Below, one piece after another: positions 53,079 through 61,219 of a stretch of 64,000 nt of DNA. The stretch spans positions 1-64,000 of the forward strand of contig AQOF01000047.1 of NCBI GenBank assembly GCA_000565345.1, written 5' to 3'. The number at the start of each line of letters is the position of its first letter. Position 1 is the stretch's first letter. The stretch is from Salinivibrio costicola subsp. costicola ATCC 33508 = LMG 11651. GTDB taxonomy: Bacteria > Pseudomonadota > Gammaproteobacteria > Enterobacterales > Vibrionaceae. The notes under the pieces are model-generated. The model was given only the letters and a program-made list of their open reading frames with translations, had not been told where the DNA came from and did no database searches. A program made the translations under genes and the position numbers.

Positions 53079-53618
53079 TTACTGACACGAACCACAACAG
53101 AAGTTTTTACCGTGCTCTGACGCTGCTGCCTGTTTTTCAGCAAAAAGTATGTTGTTCTCCAGGTGAATATGCTCGTGCAAATCATCCTGTAACTCTTTTA
53201 AACCATTGTACAGAGCTGTCCAAGTACCACATTCGCCTTCCGGTAGTGTCAGATTGTTGGTTAACCGATTAATTTTCACCAACTCGGCTTCGTGCTGCAC
53301 GTGTTCTTCTTCCATGACAGAAATAGGACCACTTGGATACACACCGCGCGACAGCATTGGGAAAAGAATTTGTTCTTCTTTCATCATATGACTTTCCAAT
53401 TCCTGTAACATAGCGTCCAGATGCTCCGCTAAACCGCGTGGTGCGAGTTCGTGGTCACCATGCACGTCTTCCACTTTCATTGCCAGTTGCTTAAGTTCTG
53501 GTAATTGCTCACGATGGCGTTGATGGAAACGTAAATAAATGTGCTCGATTAATTCCTGCGCTGTTGCTTGTTGCCATTTGGCTTCGCTATCCGCCAACCT
53601 TTGCTGTAAATCACTCAT
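53079..53618 (-). CDS. Hemerythrin-domain di-iron protein, NorA/DnrN/YtfE-like
   Basis: A 179-residue protein with a hemerythrin-type four-helix bundle: iron ligands in HIYLRFHQRHREQL, HGDHE, HMMKEEQILFPML, EEEHVQHEAE and LHEHIHLENNILF. The C-terminus NFCCGSCQ adds a cysteine cluster. The N-terminal ScdA/YtfE cysteine domain is lacking, so it resembles short NorA/DnrN proteins that bind NO or repair iron centres. Divergent from norR, with a sigma-54-type promoter and NorR boxes in between, which fits NO induction. Confidence 0.87.
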   Translation of the reverse strand: MSDLQQRLADSEAKWQQATAQELIEHIYLRFHQRHREQLPELKQLAMKVEDVHGDHELAPRGLAEHLDAMLQELESHMMKEEQILFPMLSRGVYPSGPISVMEEEHVQHEAELVKINRLTNNLTLPEGECGTWTALYNGLKELQDDLHEHIHLENNILFAEKQAAASEHGKNFCCGSCQ

Positions 53619-53689
53619 GCTAAACTCCTTAACTTAATCCGCAACTCCAGGAACTACTCCCGGATGAAACATGAATTCCTAAGTAACAG

Positions 53690-53706
53690 TGCAACAAGTG
53701 CGCCAA
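53690..53706 (-). promoter_or_regulatory. Sigma-54 (-24/-12) promoter of the NorA-like gene
   Basis: The minus strand reads TTGGCGCACTTGTTGCA, matching the YTGGCAC-N5-TTGCW consensus with GG and GC elements correctly spaced. It is about 72-88 bp upstream of the NorA-like ATG and 41-93 bp from the NorR boxes. Confidence 0.8.
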
Positions 53707-53746
53707 CTTCTATCCAATTGTAATTATTGACATTCAGAAACCCCAC

Positions 53747-53783
53747 GGTAGTATCAACCCTAACAATTAGGGTAGTTTTTACC
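53747..53783. promoter_or_regulatory. Two NorR boxes (GGT-N7-ACC)
   Basis: GGTAGTATCAACC (53747-53759) and GGTAGTTTTTACC (53771-53783) each match the GGT-N7-ACC NorR site known from Ralstonia; they are 24 bp apart, upstream of the sigma-54 promoter and just before norR. Confidence 0.8.
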
Positions 53784-53801
53784 AATATAGTGGATTTAAC
53801 T

Positions 53802-55336
53802 ATGCTACAAGAAAGTGTTTTAGCCGATTGGTTAACAGAGCAACCTACAGCTGTACGACTGCAGAATCTCGTCAGTACGTTGCGACGTCATTTTAACTGC
53901 GGCGCAGTCGCACTATTGAAACTCGAGAACGAAGTACTACAACCTATTGCCGTCAAGGGACTCGTGCGCGAAGCTTTGGGCCGTCGCTTTGTGTTAGCGC
54001 AGCATCCACGTTTAGCGGTCCTAATATCGTCACGTTCAGCCGTTCGTTTCGAACATGACTCAGCTCTTCCTGATCCGTACGATGGTTTAATGGCTAACCA
54101 ACCAGGCGAGGCATTGCCCGTACATGACTGCATGGGCATTAGTTTGTATTTGGAAAGCAAATGCTGGGGCGTACTGACACTCGACGCGTTAGAGCCTGGG
54201 ACATTCACTGACGATTCTATTATTGAATTACAAAAATTTAGCTTATTTGTAGAAACCGCCATTCGCATTGGTCAGTTAGAGCAGAACGTCCGTGCACTGC
54301 GGCAAGGGCAAAAGCAATCAGTCGAACACAGCAGTATCTCCGATGCCAATGAGTCAGAAATTATTGGTGAAAGCAAAGCCATTCATGCGGTCTTAAAAGA
54401 GCTTCGGATCGTAGCCGGTGCCGATTTGCCCGTATTGCTACTGGGCGAAACCGGGGTCGGTAAAGAACTATTCGCGCGGGAATTACACCGACTGTCGCAA
54501 CGCAGCGGCAAGCCGTTGATATACGTAAACTGTGCCGCATTACCCGAGTCCTTAGCGGAAAGTGAACTCTTTGGTCACGTAAAAGGCGCTTTCTCCGGCG
54601 CAAGCAGTGATCGATCCGGGCGTTTCGACGCGGCTAATGGTGGCACCCTGTTTTTAGATGAAGTTGGCGAGTTACCGCTTTCCATACAAGCCAAACTACT
54701 ACGCGTACTGCAAAACGGTGAAATTCAACGCCTCGGCTCAGACAAATACCGCAAAGTGGATGTACGCATTATTGCCGCGACCAATCGAAACCTTAAACAG
54801 CAAGTCAGTAACGAAACCTTCCGTGTCGACTTGTACCATCGCCTGTCCGTGTATCCACTGCCGATACCACCACTACGTGAACGTGATGACGATGTTTCCA
54901 TTCTGGCCGGTCATTTTTTGGAGCTGAACCGGGCTCGGCTAGGCTTGCGCGCCATTCGCTTGTCGCCCGAAGCTGAGTTGGCAATTCAACAGTATCAGTG
55001 GCCAGGTAACGTTCGCGAACTGGAGCATGTCATTAGTCGGGCCGCCATTAAACTATTGAGCCATGGCATCGACAAAAATGACATTGCCAGCATTGAGCCT
55101 AAAGTGCTCGACTTAGACGTGCGATTGCCTTCGGTGGCAGACTCGGGTACTCAAAGCAATGACGCGAACTTACCGACCAGAGTTTGTCGATGAAAGAAGC
55201 GGTACAATATACACAGCGTAAAATGATAGAAGCGGCACTTAAGCGTAACGATGACAGTTGGAGTAGAGCTGCTAAAGAGCTCAAGCTCGACTCCAGTAAT
55301 TTACATAAAATGGCCGCCCGATTAGGAATGAAGTAA
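53802..55336 (+). CDS. norR: Nitric oxide-responsive sigma-54 activator NorR (frameshifted near end)
   Basis: An NO-sensing enhancer-binding protein. The N-terminal GAF domain (about 1-165) is followed by the AAA+ domain with Walker [16 protein letters not shown], the sigma-54-contacting [13 protein letters not shown] loop, Walker [14 protein letters not shown] and the arginine segment, and a C-terminal Fis HTH ([29 protein letters not shown]). The frame is lost near 55170 (AACTTACCG, one A missing); the HTH continues in another frame to 55336, giving 511 residues. Start 53802 matches family length; earlier codons belong to the boxes. Controls the divergent NorA-like gene. Confidence 0.9.
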
Positions 55337-55743
55337 TGACCCGAGCGCTTTTAATGAAAATACTATGGCGCTCTTTGGCCGCATTCTTTGTTTTACTGGG
55401 GGTTATTGGCATTGCCCTGCCGGTTATGCCCACCGTACCGTTTCTTATTGCCGCGTTATGGGCGGCCAGTAAAGGCTGGCCCCGCCTAGAAACCTGGTTG
55501 GTCAACCATCCAAAATACGGACCAGATATTCGGGCCTGGCGCGATAACCGAGTAGTGAAGCGCCGCTCTAAAGTCATTGCACTGGTGATAATGGCCAGTG
55601 GTTGCGCCATTTTATGGTTATTCGTGCCACAAGTGCCGGTTTGGCTAAAGATAATTGTCGGCGTGGTATTGGTCACTGTGGGTGCTTGGCTAGCCAGTCG
55701 CCTGAGTCCGTACCTGCACCGTCAGAGAAGTCGTTATGAATAA
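55336..55743 (+). CDS. DUF454 (YbaN-like) inner-membrane protein
   Basis: A 135-residue protein with membrane segments near the N-terminus (FFVLLGVIGIALPVMPTVPFLIAALWAASKGWPRL) and C-terminus (VWLKIIVGVVLVTVGAWLASRL); YGPDIRAWRDNRVVKRRSK lies between. Its start overlaps the norR stop (taatg). DUF454 proteins frequently occur in NO/denitrification gene sets; function unknown. Confidence 0.85.
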   Translation: MTRALLMKILWRSLAAFFVLLGVIGIALPVMPTVPFLIAALWAASKGWPRLETWLVNHPKYGPDIRAWRDNRVVKRRSKVIALVIMASGCAILWLFVPQVPVWLKIIVGVVLVTVGAWLASRLSPYLHRQRSRYE

Positions 55744-56204
55744 AACCCTGCCCACTGAGCTGACATTGGTCAATGACGATACTATTGACCGCCACAACCT
55801 TCAGCGTCAGGTACGATTTTCAGAGCACTGGATCGGTGAATTAAAAGTCGAAGCGGTTAAGCACCGCTTAGCATAGCTTAATAGCGAAAAACGCATTCAA
55901 ACGATTAATACGCGAGTTGAGGAAGGCACGCTGGAGCTATTAGTCAGCGCTGAAACCCTGGTTGTCGATTACTGCGATAATTTGGAAACACGCAACGCTG
56001 TGAATAAAACCTGTCTGCTACACAAAACGCCCTTGGTATCGGGTTCTGCCATTAGCGTTGAAGGACAAGTAACCAGTTTTTCAATGCAAAATGAGAGCGC
56101 GTGTTATGGGTGCTTAAGTCAGTTTTTTGGCGAGCAGCTACCGAAGCCGGAGTGTTGTCGCCGCTAATGGGCGTTATTGGTACGATCCAAGCCGTAGAGC
56201 CATA
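55736..56204 (+). pseudogene. moeB/thiF-like adenylyltransferase remnant
   Basis: Reading from 55736 gives DDTIDRHNLQRQVRFSEHWIG, the segment after the nucleotide loop of MoeB/ThiF E1-like enzymes, then VVDYCDNLETRNAVNKTCL, HKTPLVSGSAISVEGQVTSF and CYGCLSQFF, the zinc CxxC region. A TAG stops the frame at 55874-55876, where a Gln codon is likely in relatives. The frame slips near 56155 and continues LSPLMGVIGTIQAVEP to 56204. The ATP-binding GxGGLG part is absent. So the gene lacks its N-terminus and is dead. MogA nearby fits a molybdenum cofactor context. Confidence 0.75.
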
Positions 56205-56326
56205 AAAATAGCGGCCAACATAGATCAGCCGCTTTATTCATCATTGTTACTCTTTGACGTATTGCACAGCGAATAGCAGCGGATGAATCTACTAAAGCAC
56301 CCTAACTGCTCTCACTGCTCCAACGC

Positions 56327-57532
56327 TTAGCCCGGGTTACCGTCCGCTCGCGGCGTGATCAATACTTTGAAGTAAACGACCACGTAAATGCTGTACGCAA
56401 TAGCCCAGGCTAACGTACTCAGCATTAACCACTGGCTAGTCAGTTCTGGCATAAACCAAATAAGGAATACGCGAGTCACTGCCGCAATAGCTACCAATAA
56501 AAATGCGCCCCACATAATAGGTTTAGTCTGAAGCGGGCGTCCGCTATGCCCTAACGACACCCGAGCTATCATGCTTAAAATCATGTTACCCATAGCGCCA
56601 GCGGTCAGTGCGTGCATGGCTACACTCTGAGTAATTTCAATACCGGCATAGCGCAGTGCAAATAACGCTAAACCGATGGGAATGAACCAGTAAGCAATAT
56701 GCAGCGACCACAACAGCGGCACCCGCCAGGTTATCCAAATTTTCCAACGCACAACACGGACGGCTGTTGTGATGGCACAAAAGGCGAACAACACAACCAT
56801 AACCTGACTAGGCAACCGCATATGCAGGTTAAAAAAGTGCACCGCGAATATTAGCCATAAGCTGCCTAGCGCCATTTTATCCAGCCAGGGCAATGCCTGA
56901 ACTTTCTTTGTCATGGTGCCGTTGGCCGTAAACATTGGCAGAACACGCCCGCCGATAATGGCCATTAGCAACGTCACTAGGAATACAGCGTTATAAGCTC
57001 CCAGTACTTGGATGTTGTAATGACCAAAATGTAACCCGTAGTGCATCAATAGATTACACACCGTTAATAACAGCAGAATGGGGACAAAAAACAGGTTTCT
57101 GGTTTGGTTAATTTTTAGCACCATTATGCCAAACAAGAATGCAGCAACAGGCAGAACACTGACGTCCACCGCCGCCACAAGCCACCACGGCAAGTTTTCA
57201 CCAAACAACAATAATAATCGTGCCGCACTCCATAGCACCGTCACCACTAGCAAGGTATTACCATGCGGCGCGCGCAGTCCCGTCCAGTTCTGTACTGCAG
57301 TGAGCAAAAAGCCCAGCACAATGGCAACTACAAAACCGAAAATCATTTCATGGCTGTGCCAGAACATAATATTTCCGTACACCGGCAAGCTCACCTTCCC
57401 CGCCAGCGCAAAGCCCCAAAGCAGAATTGCCACAGCACTGAATAGTGCGCCTAGCAAGAACAGAGGACGAAATGCTTGTCTGAGTATCGGCGTTATGTGA
57501 TCTTCTTTCTCTCGGTTTGTGATCTGCATCAT
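56327..57532 (-). CDS. nnrS: NnrS family heme/copper-containing membrane protein
   Basis: A polytopic inner-membrane protein of about 400 residues with twelve predicted hydrophobic segments. It contains MFWHSHEMIFGFVVAIVLGFLLTAVQNWTG, the family signature with heme/copper histidines, MAIIGGRVLPMFT and AMGNMILSMIARVSLGHSGR. NnrS proteins protect against nitrosative stress by preventing iron-nitrosyl complexes. AGGTG precedes two adjacent ATGs (57532, 57529). The NsrR-like site is 19 bp upstream. Confidence 0.92.
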   Translation of the reverse strand: MMQITNREKEDHITPILRQAFRPLFLLGALFSAVAILLWGFALAGKVSLPVYGNIMFWHSHEMIFGFVVAIVLGFLLTAVQNWTGLRAPHGNTLLVVTVLWSAARLLLLFGENLPWWLVAAVDVSVLPVAAFLFGIMVLKINQTRNLFFVPILLLLTVCNLLMHYGLHFGHYNIQVLGAYNAVFLVTLLMAIIGGRVLPMFTANGTMTKKVQALPWLDKMALGSLWLIFAVHFFNLHMRLPSQVMVVLFAFCAITTAVRVVRWKIWITWRVPLLWSLHIAYWFIPIGLALFALRYAGIEITQSVAMHALTAGAMGNMILSMIARVSLGHSGRPLQTKPIMWGAFLLVAIAAVTRVFLIWFMPELTSQWLMLSTLAWAIAYSIYVVVYFKVLITPRADGNPG

Positions 57533-57550
57533 AGTCACCTGAACACTTTA

Positions 57551-57573
57551 AAGATGTATTTATAATATATGTT
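57551..57573. promoter_or_regulatory. NsrR-like site before nnrS
   Basis: AAGATGTATTT (57551-57561) is a full left half of the NsrR consensus AAGATGYATTT; the right half is degenerate. It lies just upstream of the nnrS start, where a repressor would block. Confidence 0.5.
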
Positions 57574-57837
57574 TTAAACGTAAAAAAATAGCGTTCTAAC
57601 GCCGAAAATAAGTTAGTATCCTTAGTTGATTTGCCGGTTTATCGTGTTCGCGAAACCACCTCTAAAAGAATAGCTAACTGCTAAAAAATAATCTTTGCGC
57701 TTTGATTTTGCTATGCCTATTTTTGGGTAGCGTTAACTTTGCAAAGTGAATATAGATGACTGATAATAAAGCATTTTATCGAAACTCACAGTAAAGTTTA
57801 GGTGTCTGACTTAAACGGATATAACTGGAGGTCTTCG

Positions 57838-57954
57838 ATGCCCCCTATCAGCAACAGGTGGCCAACGCAATTACTCGCTGGTGTTATCAACACTGGCGTC
57901 TACACTCTGTTTTACGGTTTGAACCATCTTTCCAAGTATCAGCATTCAGGTTAA
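57838..57954 (+). other. Short reading frame of 38 codons, possible gene fragment
   Basis: A GGAGG site 6 nt before ATG begins MPPISNRWPTQLL and ends at 57952-57954. The neighbouring frame reads YQQQVANAITRWCYQHWRLH, which looks more protein-like, so this could be the damaged start of a lost gene. I do not recognise it. 57575-57837 before it is AT-rich and holds nothing else supportable. Confidence 0.3.
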
Positions 57955-58003
57955 GGAATACTTTAATCTAATCGATACTCAATTTGGCTTGCGCATAGCA
58001 ACC

Positions 58004-58081
58004 CAAGGCGAGCACATGAGTGTTCATTTATCAATCATCGCCGATATGTCTGCGGCTAAAACCTTCTCTAAAAAGCTGAGG
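58004..58081 (-). mobile_element. Truncated ISAs1-family copy, right end, inverted
   Basis: CAAGGCGAGCACATGAGTGTTCATTT and the following 50 bp match the reverse complement of the right end of the intact IS (48843 inward), including the end of the transposase gene. Only 78 bp remain. Confidence 0.85.
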
Positions 58082-58157
58082 TTGTTGATCTGGTGATACC
58101 AATCAACAACTCACACCGCATTCTTTTTGGCTCATACACCAGAAATCACTGTAGCTC

Positions 58158-58694
58158 TTATTTTTTAGGACGGAAGGGTTTAATCACCGTTTCGTTACAC
58201 TCCAAATAAGGGCCTTCCATAAGGTCAATGCAATAAGGCACTGCCGGAAATACCGCGTCTAAGCACTGACGAATGGCTTTTGGCTTACCAGGTAAGTTGA
58301 TAATTAGCGATGAGCCGCGTAAACCCGCAGTTTGGCGAGAGAGAATGGCGGTTGGTACGTACTTTAACGACTCTTGTCGCATCAGCTCCCCAAAGCCCGG
58401 CATCATGCGGTCGCAAACTGCCTCAGTTGCCTCGGGAGTGACATCGCGTTTAGCCGGGCCAGTACCACCGGTGGTCACCACCAGACAACAGCCTTCTTTG
58501 TCGACTAAGTCTTTTATGGTCTGTTCAATCAGCGATTGTTCATCTTCAATAACCCGATACACCGGCTGCCACGAAGACGTTAAGTAGTCATTTAATGTCT
58601 CTTCAATAGCCGGACCTGAGACATCCTCATATTGCCCTCGACTGGCGCGGTCGCTGACCGTAATAACACCAATACGTGCGATATCGTCTGACAT
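58158..58694 (-). CDS. mog: Molybdopterin adenylyltransferase MogA
   Basis: Adenylates molybdopterin before molybdenum insertion. The 178 residues contain IGVITVSDRASRGQYEDVSGP, VVTTGGTGPAKRDVTPEAT and SLIINLPGKPKAIRQC, all MogA signatures. Length agrees with MogA (about 180-195). AAAAGGGC lies before the ATG. Neighbouring moeB remnant and the anaerobic genes suggest molybdoenzyme support. Confidence 0.92.
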   Translation of the reverse strand: MSDDIARIGVITVSDRASRGQYEDVSGPAIEETLNDYLTSSWQPVYRVIEDEQSLIEQTIKDLVDKEGCCLVVTTGGTGPAKRDVTPEATEAVCDRMMPGFGELMRQESLKYVPTAILSRQTAGLRGSSLIINLPGKPKAIRQCLDAVFPAVPYCIDLMEGPYLECNETVIKPFRPKK

Positions 58695-58725
58695 AATTGC
58701 CCTTTTGTCTCTTAATTCCGTGTAT

Positions 58726-59598
58726 TTATGCCGTCAGTAACCCGGCAAGCTGTAACCAATAGCCGTTACTTTCTTTGCTGCCCAATTTTACGGGATGATC
58801 GCCATCAACATTGTTACGGAAACGATCTAGCCAGTCAAAAGTGCCTTGTGGTTGCGGACTAATACGGACGATATCCACTAACCCCTGCATACTCGGAAGT
58901 TGGTTTATCAGGTTATAACGAGTCCCCGATTGGGTTTGAATGCCGTTAAGTACAAACACTTGCTGTCCTTCCTGGCTTTTCACTTCACGCCCTTCGGGGT
59001 ACTTGATGCAGCACAGCTCACACTGATCTTTCGGGCGGTTTTCAGATCGCGCAGTAAAACAGCGACCCGACCAGGCAAGCGGCATATGCCCAAACGAGAA
59101 TACCTCAACATCGAAGCAGTCACGCACGCTTTCAATGACCTTTTGCTGCAAAATATCCTGCAACCAGTCACGCGACAGCTCAAAAGGTGCTACCCAACGG
59201 TTCATGCCCATATCAATTAAACGACGCAGGCTTTGGTGATTGTAGATGTTAATGGCCGGCCCAGCAGTGAAGTTCAGTCCTTGCTCCTGTAACAGACTAA
59301 TAGCGCTGACATCGTTGGCTTCGACCTCAAATTCGCCGTTGTCACAATATTTACCCAGCTCCCGCAACTCGGCCGGGGCTTCCAGCAACGTCATAGTTGA
59401 TAGCGTCACTTTCTTACCGGCTTCCCTGAGCATGTGTGCAATTTCAAGGTAATCGTCAAGCTTAAGCTCGCGGCGTTTACTACACACGGTTTCACCCAAA
59501 TACACATGCTCGACGTTAGAGTCAGCGGCTTCGCGGTAAAAATCCATGACTTGTTTTTTTGGCCAAAAGTAAAGAATCGGCCCTAGAGAAAATTTCAT
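58726..59598 (-). CDS. ubiV: Oxygen-independent ubiquinone hydroxylation protein UbiV (U32 family)
   Basis: A 290-residue peptidase-U32-like protein that with UbiU hydroxylates the quinone ring without O2. 4Fe-4S cysteines: GETVCSKRRE (about residue 39) and RCFTARSENRPKDQCELCC. The start at 59598 has GGAAG 7 nt upstream; 34 further codons in frame overlap ubiU and are rejected. It begins 4 bp behind ubiU on the minus strand. Confidence 0.92.
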   Translation of the reverse strand: MKFSLGPILYFWPKKQVMDFYREAADSNVEHVYLGETVCSKRRELKLDDYLEIAHMLREAGKKVTLSTMTLLEAPAELRELGKYCDNGEFEVEANDVSAISLLQEQGLNFTAGPAINIYNHQSLRRLIDMGMNRWVAPFELSRDWLQDILQQKVIESVRDCFDVEVFSFGHMPLAWSGRCFTARSENRPKDQCELCCIKYPEGREVKSQEGQQVFVLNGIQTQSGTRYNLINQLPSMQGLVDIVRISPQPQGTFDWLDRFRNNVDGDHPVKLGSKESNGYWLQLAGLLTA

Positions 59599-59602
59599 AT
59601 CA

Positions 59603-60595
59603 TTACTTCCATTTCCGATGATACGCACCGAGCGTGGTTTGACTACCCTCTGAGAGCGATGCAAGAACCGAGTTCCAATTGTCAACAACCTCAAAACCAT
59701 CAGGGTCGGCCATTACGGCATCAATAGCCTGGCGCCAGACTCGGGTAATTTGTGAGACATAGGCAGGACTGCGCTGACGGCCTTCTATTTTGAGTGAGGT
59801 AATGCCCTCTTTGTGTAACTGCGGTAGTAGGCTCAAGGTGTTCAAACTCGTGGGCTCTTCCAGAACATTATAGACCTCGTCGTCGACGGAGAAGCGTCCT
59901 TTACAGAGCGTCGGATAGCCCGCTTTTTCGTTTTCAGCAAAACGGTCTATCAGCACGCCGTTTAACCGTGACTCCAGTTTGTTGTCTTGCTCGTCCCACT
60001 CAACAAAAGCAGCAGGCGAGCAGGCACCCGCGGTATTGGGCGACTCGCCGGTCAGGTATGAGCTTAGGTAGCAGCGCCCTTCCGCCATAATGCACAAACT
60101 TCCGAACGCAAAAACTTCGAGTTCAACGTTCGTTGTTCGCGCAAGTGCACGGACTTGTTGCATCGATAGTACACGAGGCAGTACCACTCGTTTCACACCG
60201 TATTGTTGATAAAAACGAATTGCCCCGGCATTGGTCGCCGACGCCTGCACCGATAAGTGCGTTTCTACTTTCGGGTAGCGTTCGGCGGCATAAGCCAACA
60301 CAGCCAGATCGGCAATAATCAGTACGTCTGCGCCAGCCAGAACGGCATCATCGACCGCCTGGCGCCACTTCTCCCAGCTGTTGGCATGCGCGAACGTGTT
60401 GATAGCAACATGCAGCTTTTTACCGTGTCGATGCACATAATCAGCCGCTTCTGACAGCTTCAATTGGTCCAAATTAAGGCCCACAAAGTGTCTCGCGTTG
60501 GTTTCATCTTTCAAACCAACGTAAACCGCATCGGCACCATTTTCGATAGCCGCTTTTAATGCCGGAATACTTCCAGCCGGACAAAGCAATTCCAT
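59603..60595 (-). CDS. ubiU: Oxygen-independent ubiquinone hydroxylation protein UbiU (U32 family)
   Basis: A 330-residue U32-family protein, partner of UbiV. It shows MELLCPAGSIPALKAAIENGADAVYVG, VFAFGSLCIMAEGRCYLSSYLTGESPN and AGACSP with the iron-sulfur cysteines, and CKGRFSVDDEVY. Divergent from ubiT across 93 bp. Confidence 0.92.
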   Translation of the reverse strand: MELLCPAGSIPALKAAIENGADAVYVGLKDETNARHFVGLNLDQLKLSEAADYVHRHGKKLHVAINTFAHANSWEKWRQAVDDAVLAGADVLIIADLAVLAYAAERYPKVETHLSVQASATNAGAIRFYQQYGVKRVVLPRVLSMQQVRALARTTNVELEVFAFGSLCIMAEGRCYLSSYLTGESPNTAGACSPAAFVEWDEQDNKLESRLNGVLIDRFAENEKAGYPTLCKGRFSVDDEVYNVLEEPTSLNTLSLLPQLHKEGITSLKIEGRQRSPAYVSQITRVWRQAIDAVMADPDGFEVVDNWNSVLASLSEGSQTTLGAYHRKWK

Positions 60596-60688
60596 TCAAA
60601 CCTCTATTTAGTTGTTTTGTGGTGCGCAATTTGTTTATTCATTATAGTATTGATAACATCTTTTTTGTTATTTCACGAGGAGCGAATT

Positions 60689-61186
60689 ATGAGTACCAAC
60701 AAATGGGTAGATGCCATACCTAAAATAATCCAGCCAATTAAAAACTCAATCCCAGATCCAATTGTAAACTTCAGCATAGAAAAGGTTTTAAACCAGTTAT
60801 TTAAAGAGGAGAAAATAAAAGGAGAGCTTAGTTTTATCGCTGAAAGAATCATTGAGATTCATGTCAAAGACATTGATTTTTCTATGTTTTTTACTCTTAA
60901 AAACGAAGAAATAAAATCACTCAGAGGGCCTCAGGAACCTGACGTAACGCTATCAGCAACCGGTGATGCGCTTATTTTATTGATCTACAACAAGGTTGAC
61001 CCTGATACGTTATTTTTCAATCGAAAATTAATGGTAAAAGGAAATACCGAATTAGGGTTACATCTCAAAAATTTTTTAGACACTATCGAGGTACACCAAA
61101 AGCTACCAAAGGTTATTTATTTAATGGGTGATCGTTTTAGTGATTTTATTTACAAAGAGAAAAGTGAAACAATACCTCTCAATTAG
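60689..61186 (+). CDS. ubiT: SCP2-domain lipid-binding protein UbiT
   Basis: A 165-residue SCP2 sterol-carrier-like protein; UbiT (YhbT) binds quinone intermediates for the UbiU-UbiV step. It shows GELSFIAERIIEIHVKDID, PQEPDVTLSATGDALILLI and LMVKGNTELGLHLKNFLD. The start at 60689 follows cacgaggagc; 24 earlier codons are hydrophobic but lack a ribosome site. Its 5-prime neighbour is the divergent ubiU. Confidence 0.9.
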   Translation: MSTNKWVDAIPKIIQPIKNSIPDPIVNFSIEKVLNQLFKEEKIKGELSFIAERIIEIHVKDIDFSMFFTLKNEEIKSLRGPQEPDVTLSATGDALILLIYNKVDPDTLFFNRKLMVKGNTELGLHLKNFLDTIEVHQKLPKVIYLMGDRFSDFIYKEKSETIPLN

Positions 61187-61219
61187 TTAAGCTATTTTGA
61201 AGCACGTCAATAGGTAGTT

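Noticed and set aside
55196..55336. A separate small Fis-like HTH gene
   Set aside because: It is the NorR C-terminus displaced by a one-base frameshift.
60596..60688. TTGATAACATC as an FNR site between ubiU and ubiT
   Set aside because: The half-sites are spaced by three rather than four bases and the right half is poor.
61197..61210. TTGA-N6-TCAA FNR/DNR-like box before hemN
   Set aside because: The spacing is right, but the box is only 9 bp before the ATG, too close for an activator site; chance or a repressor role cannot be separated.
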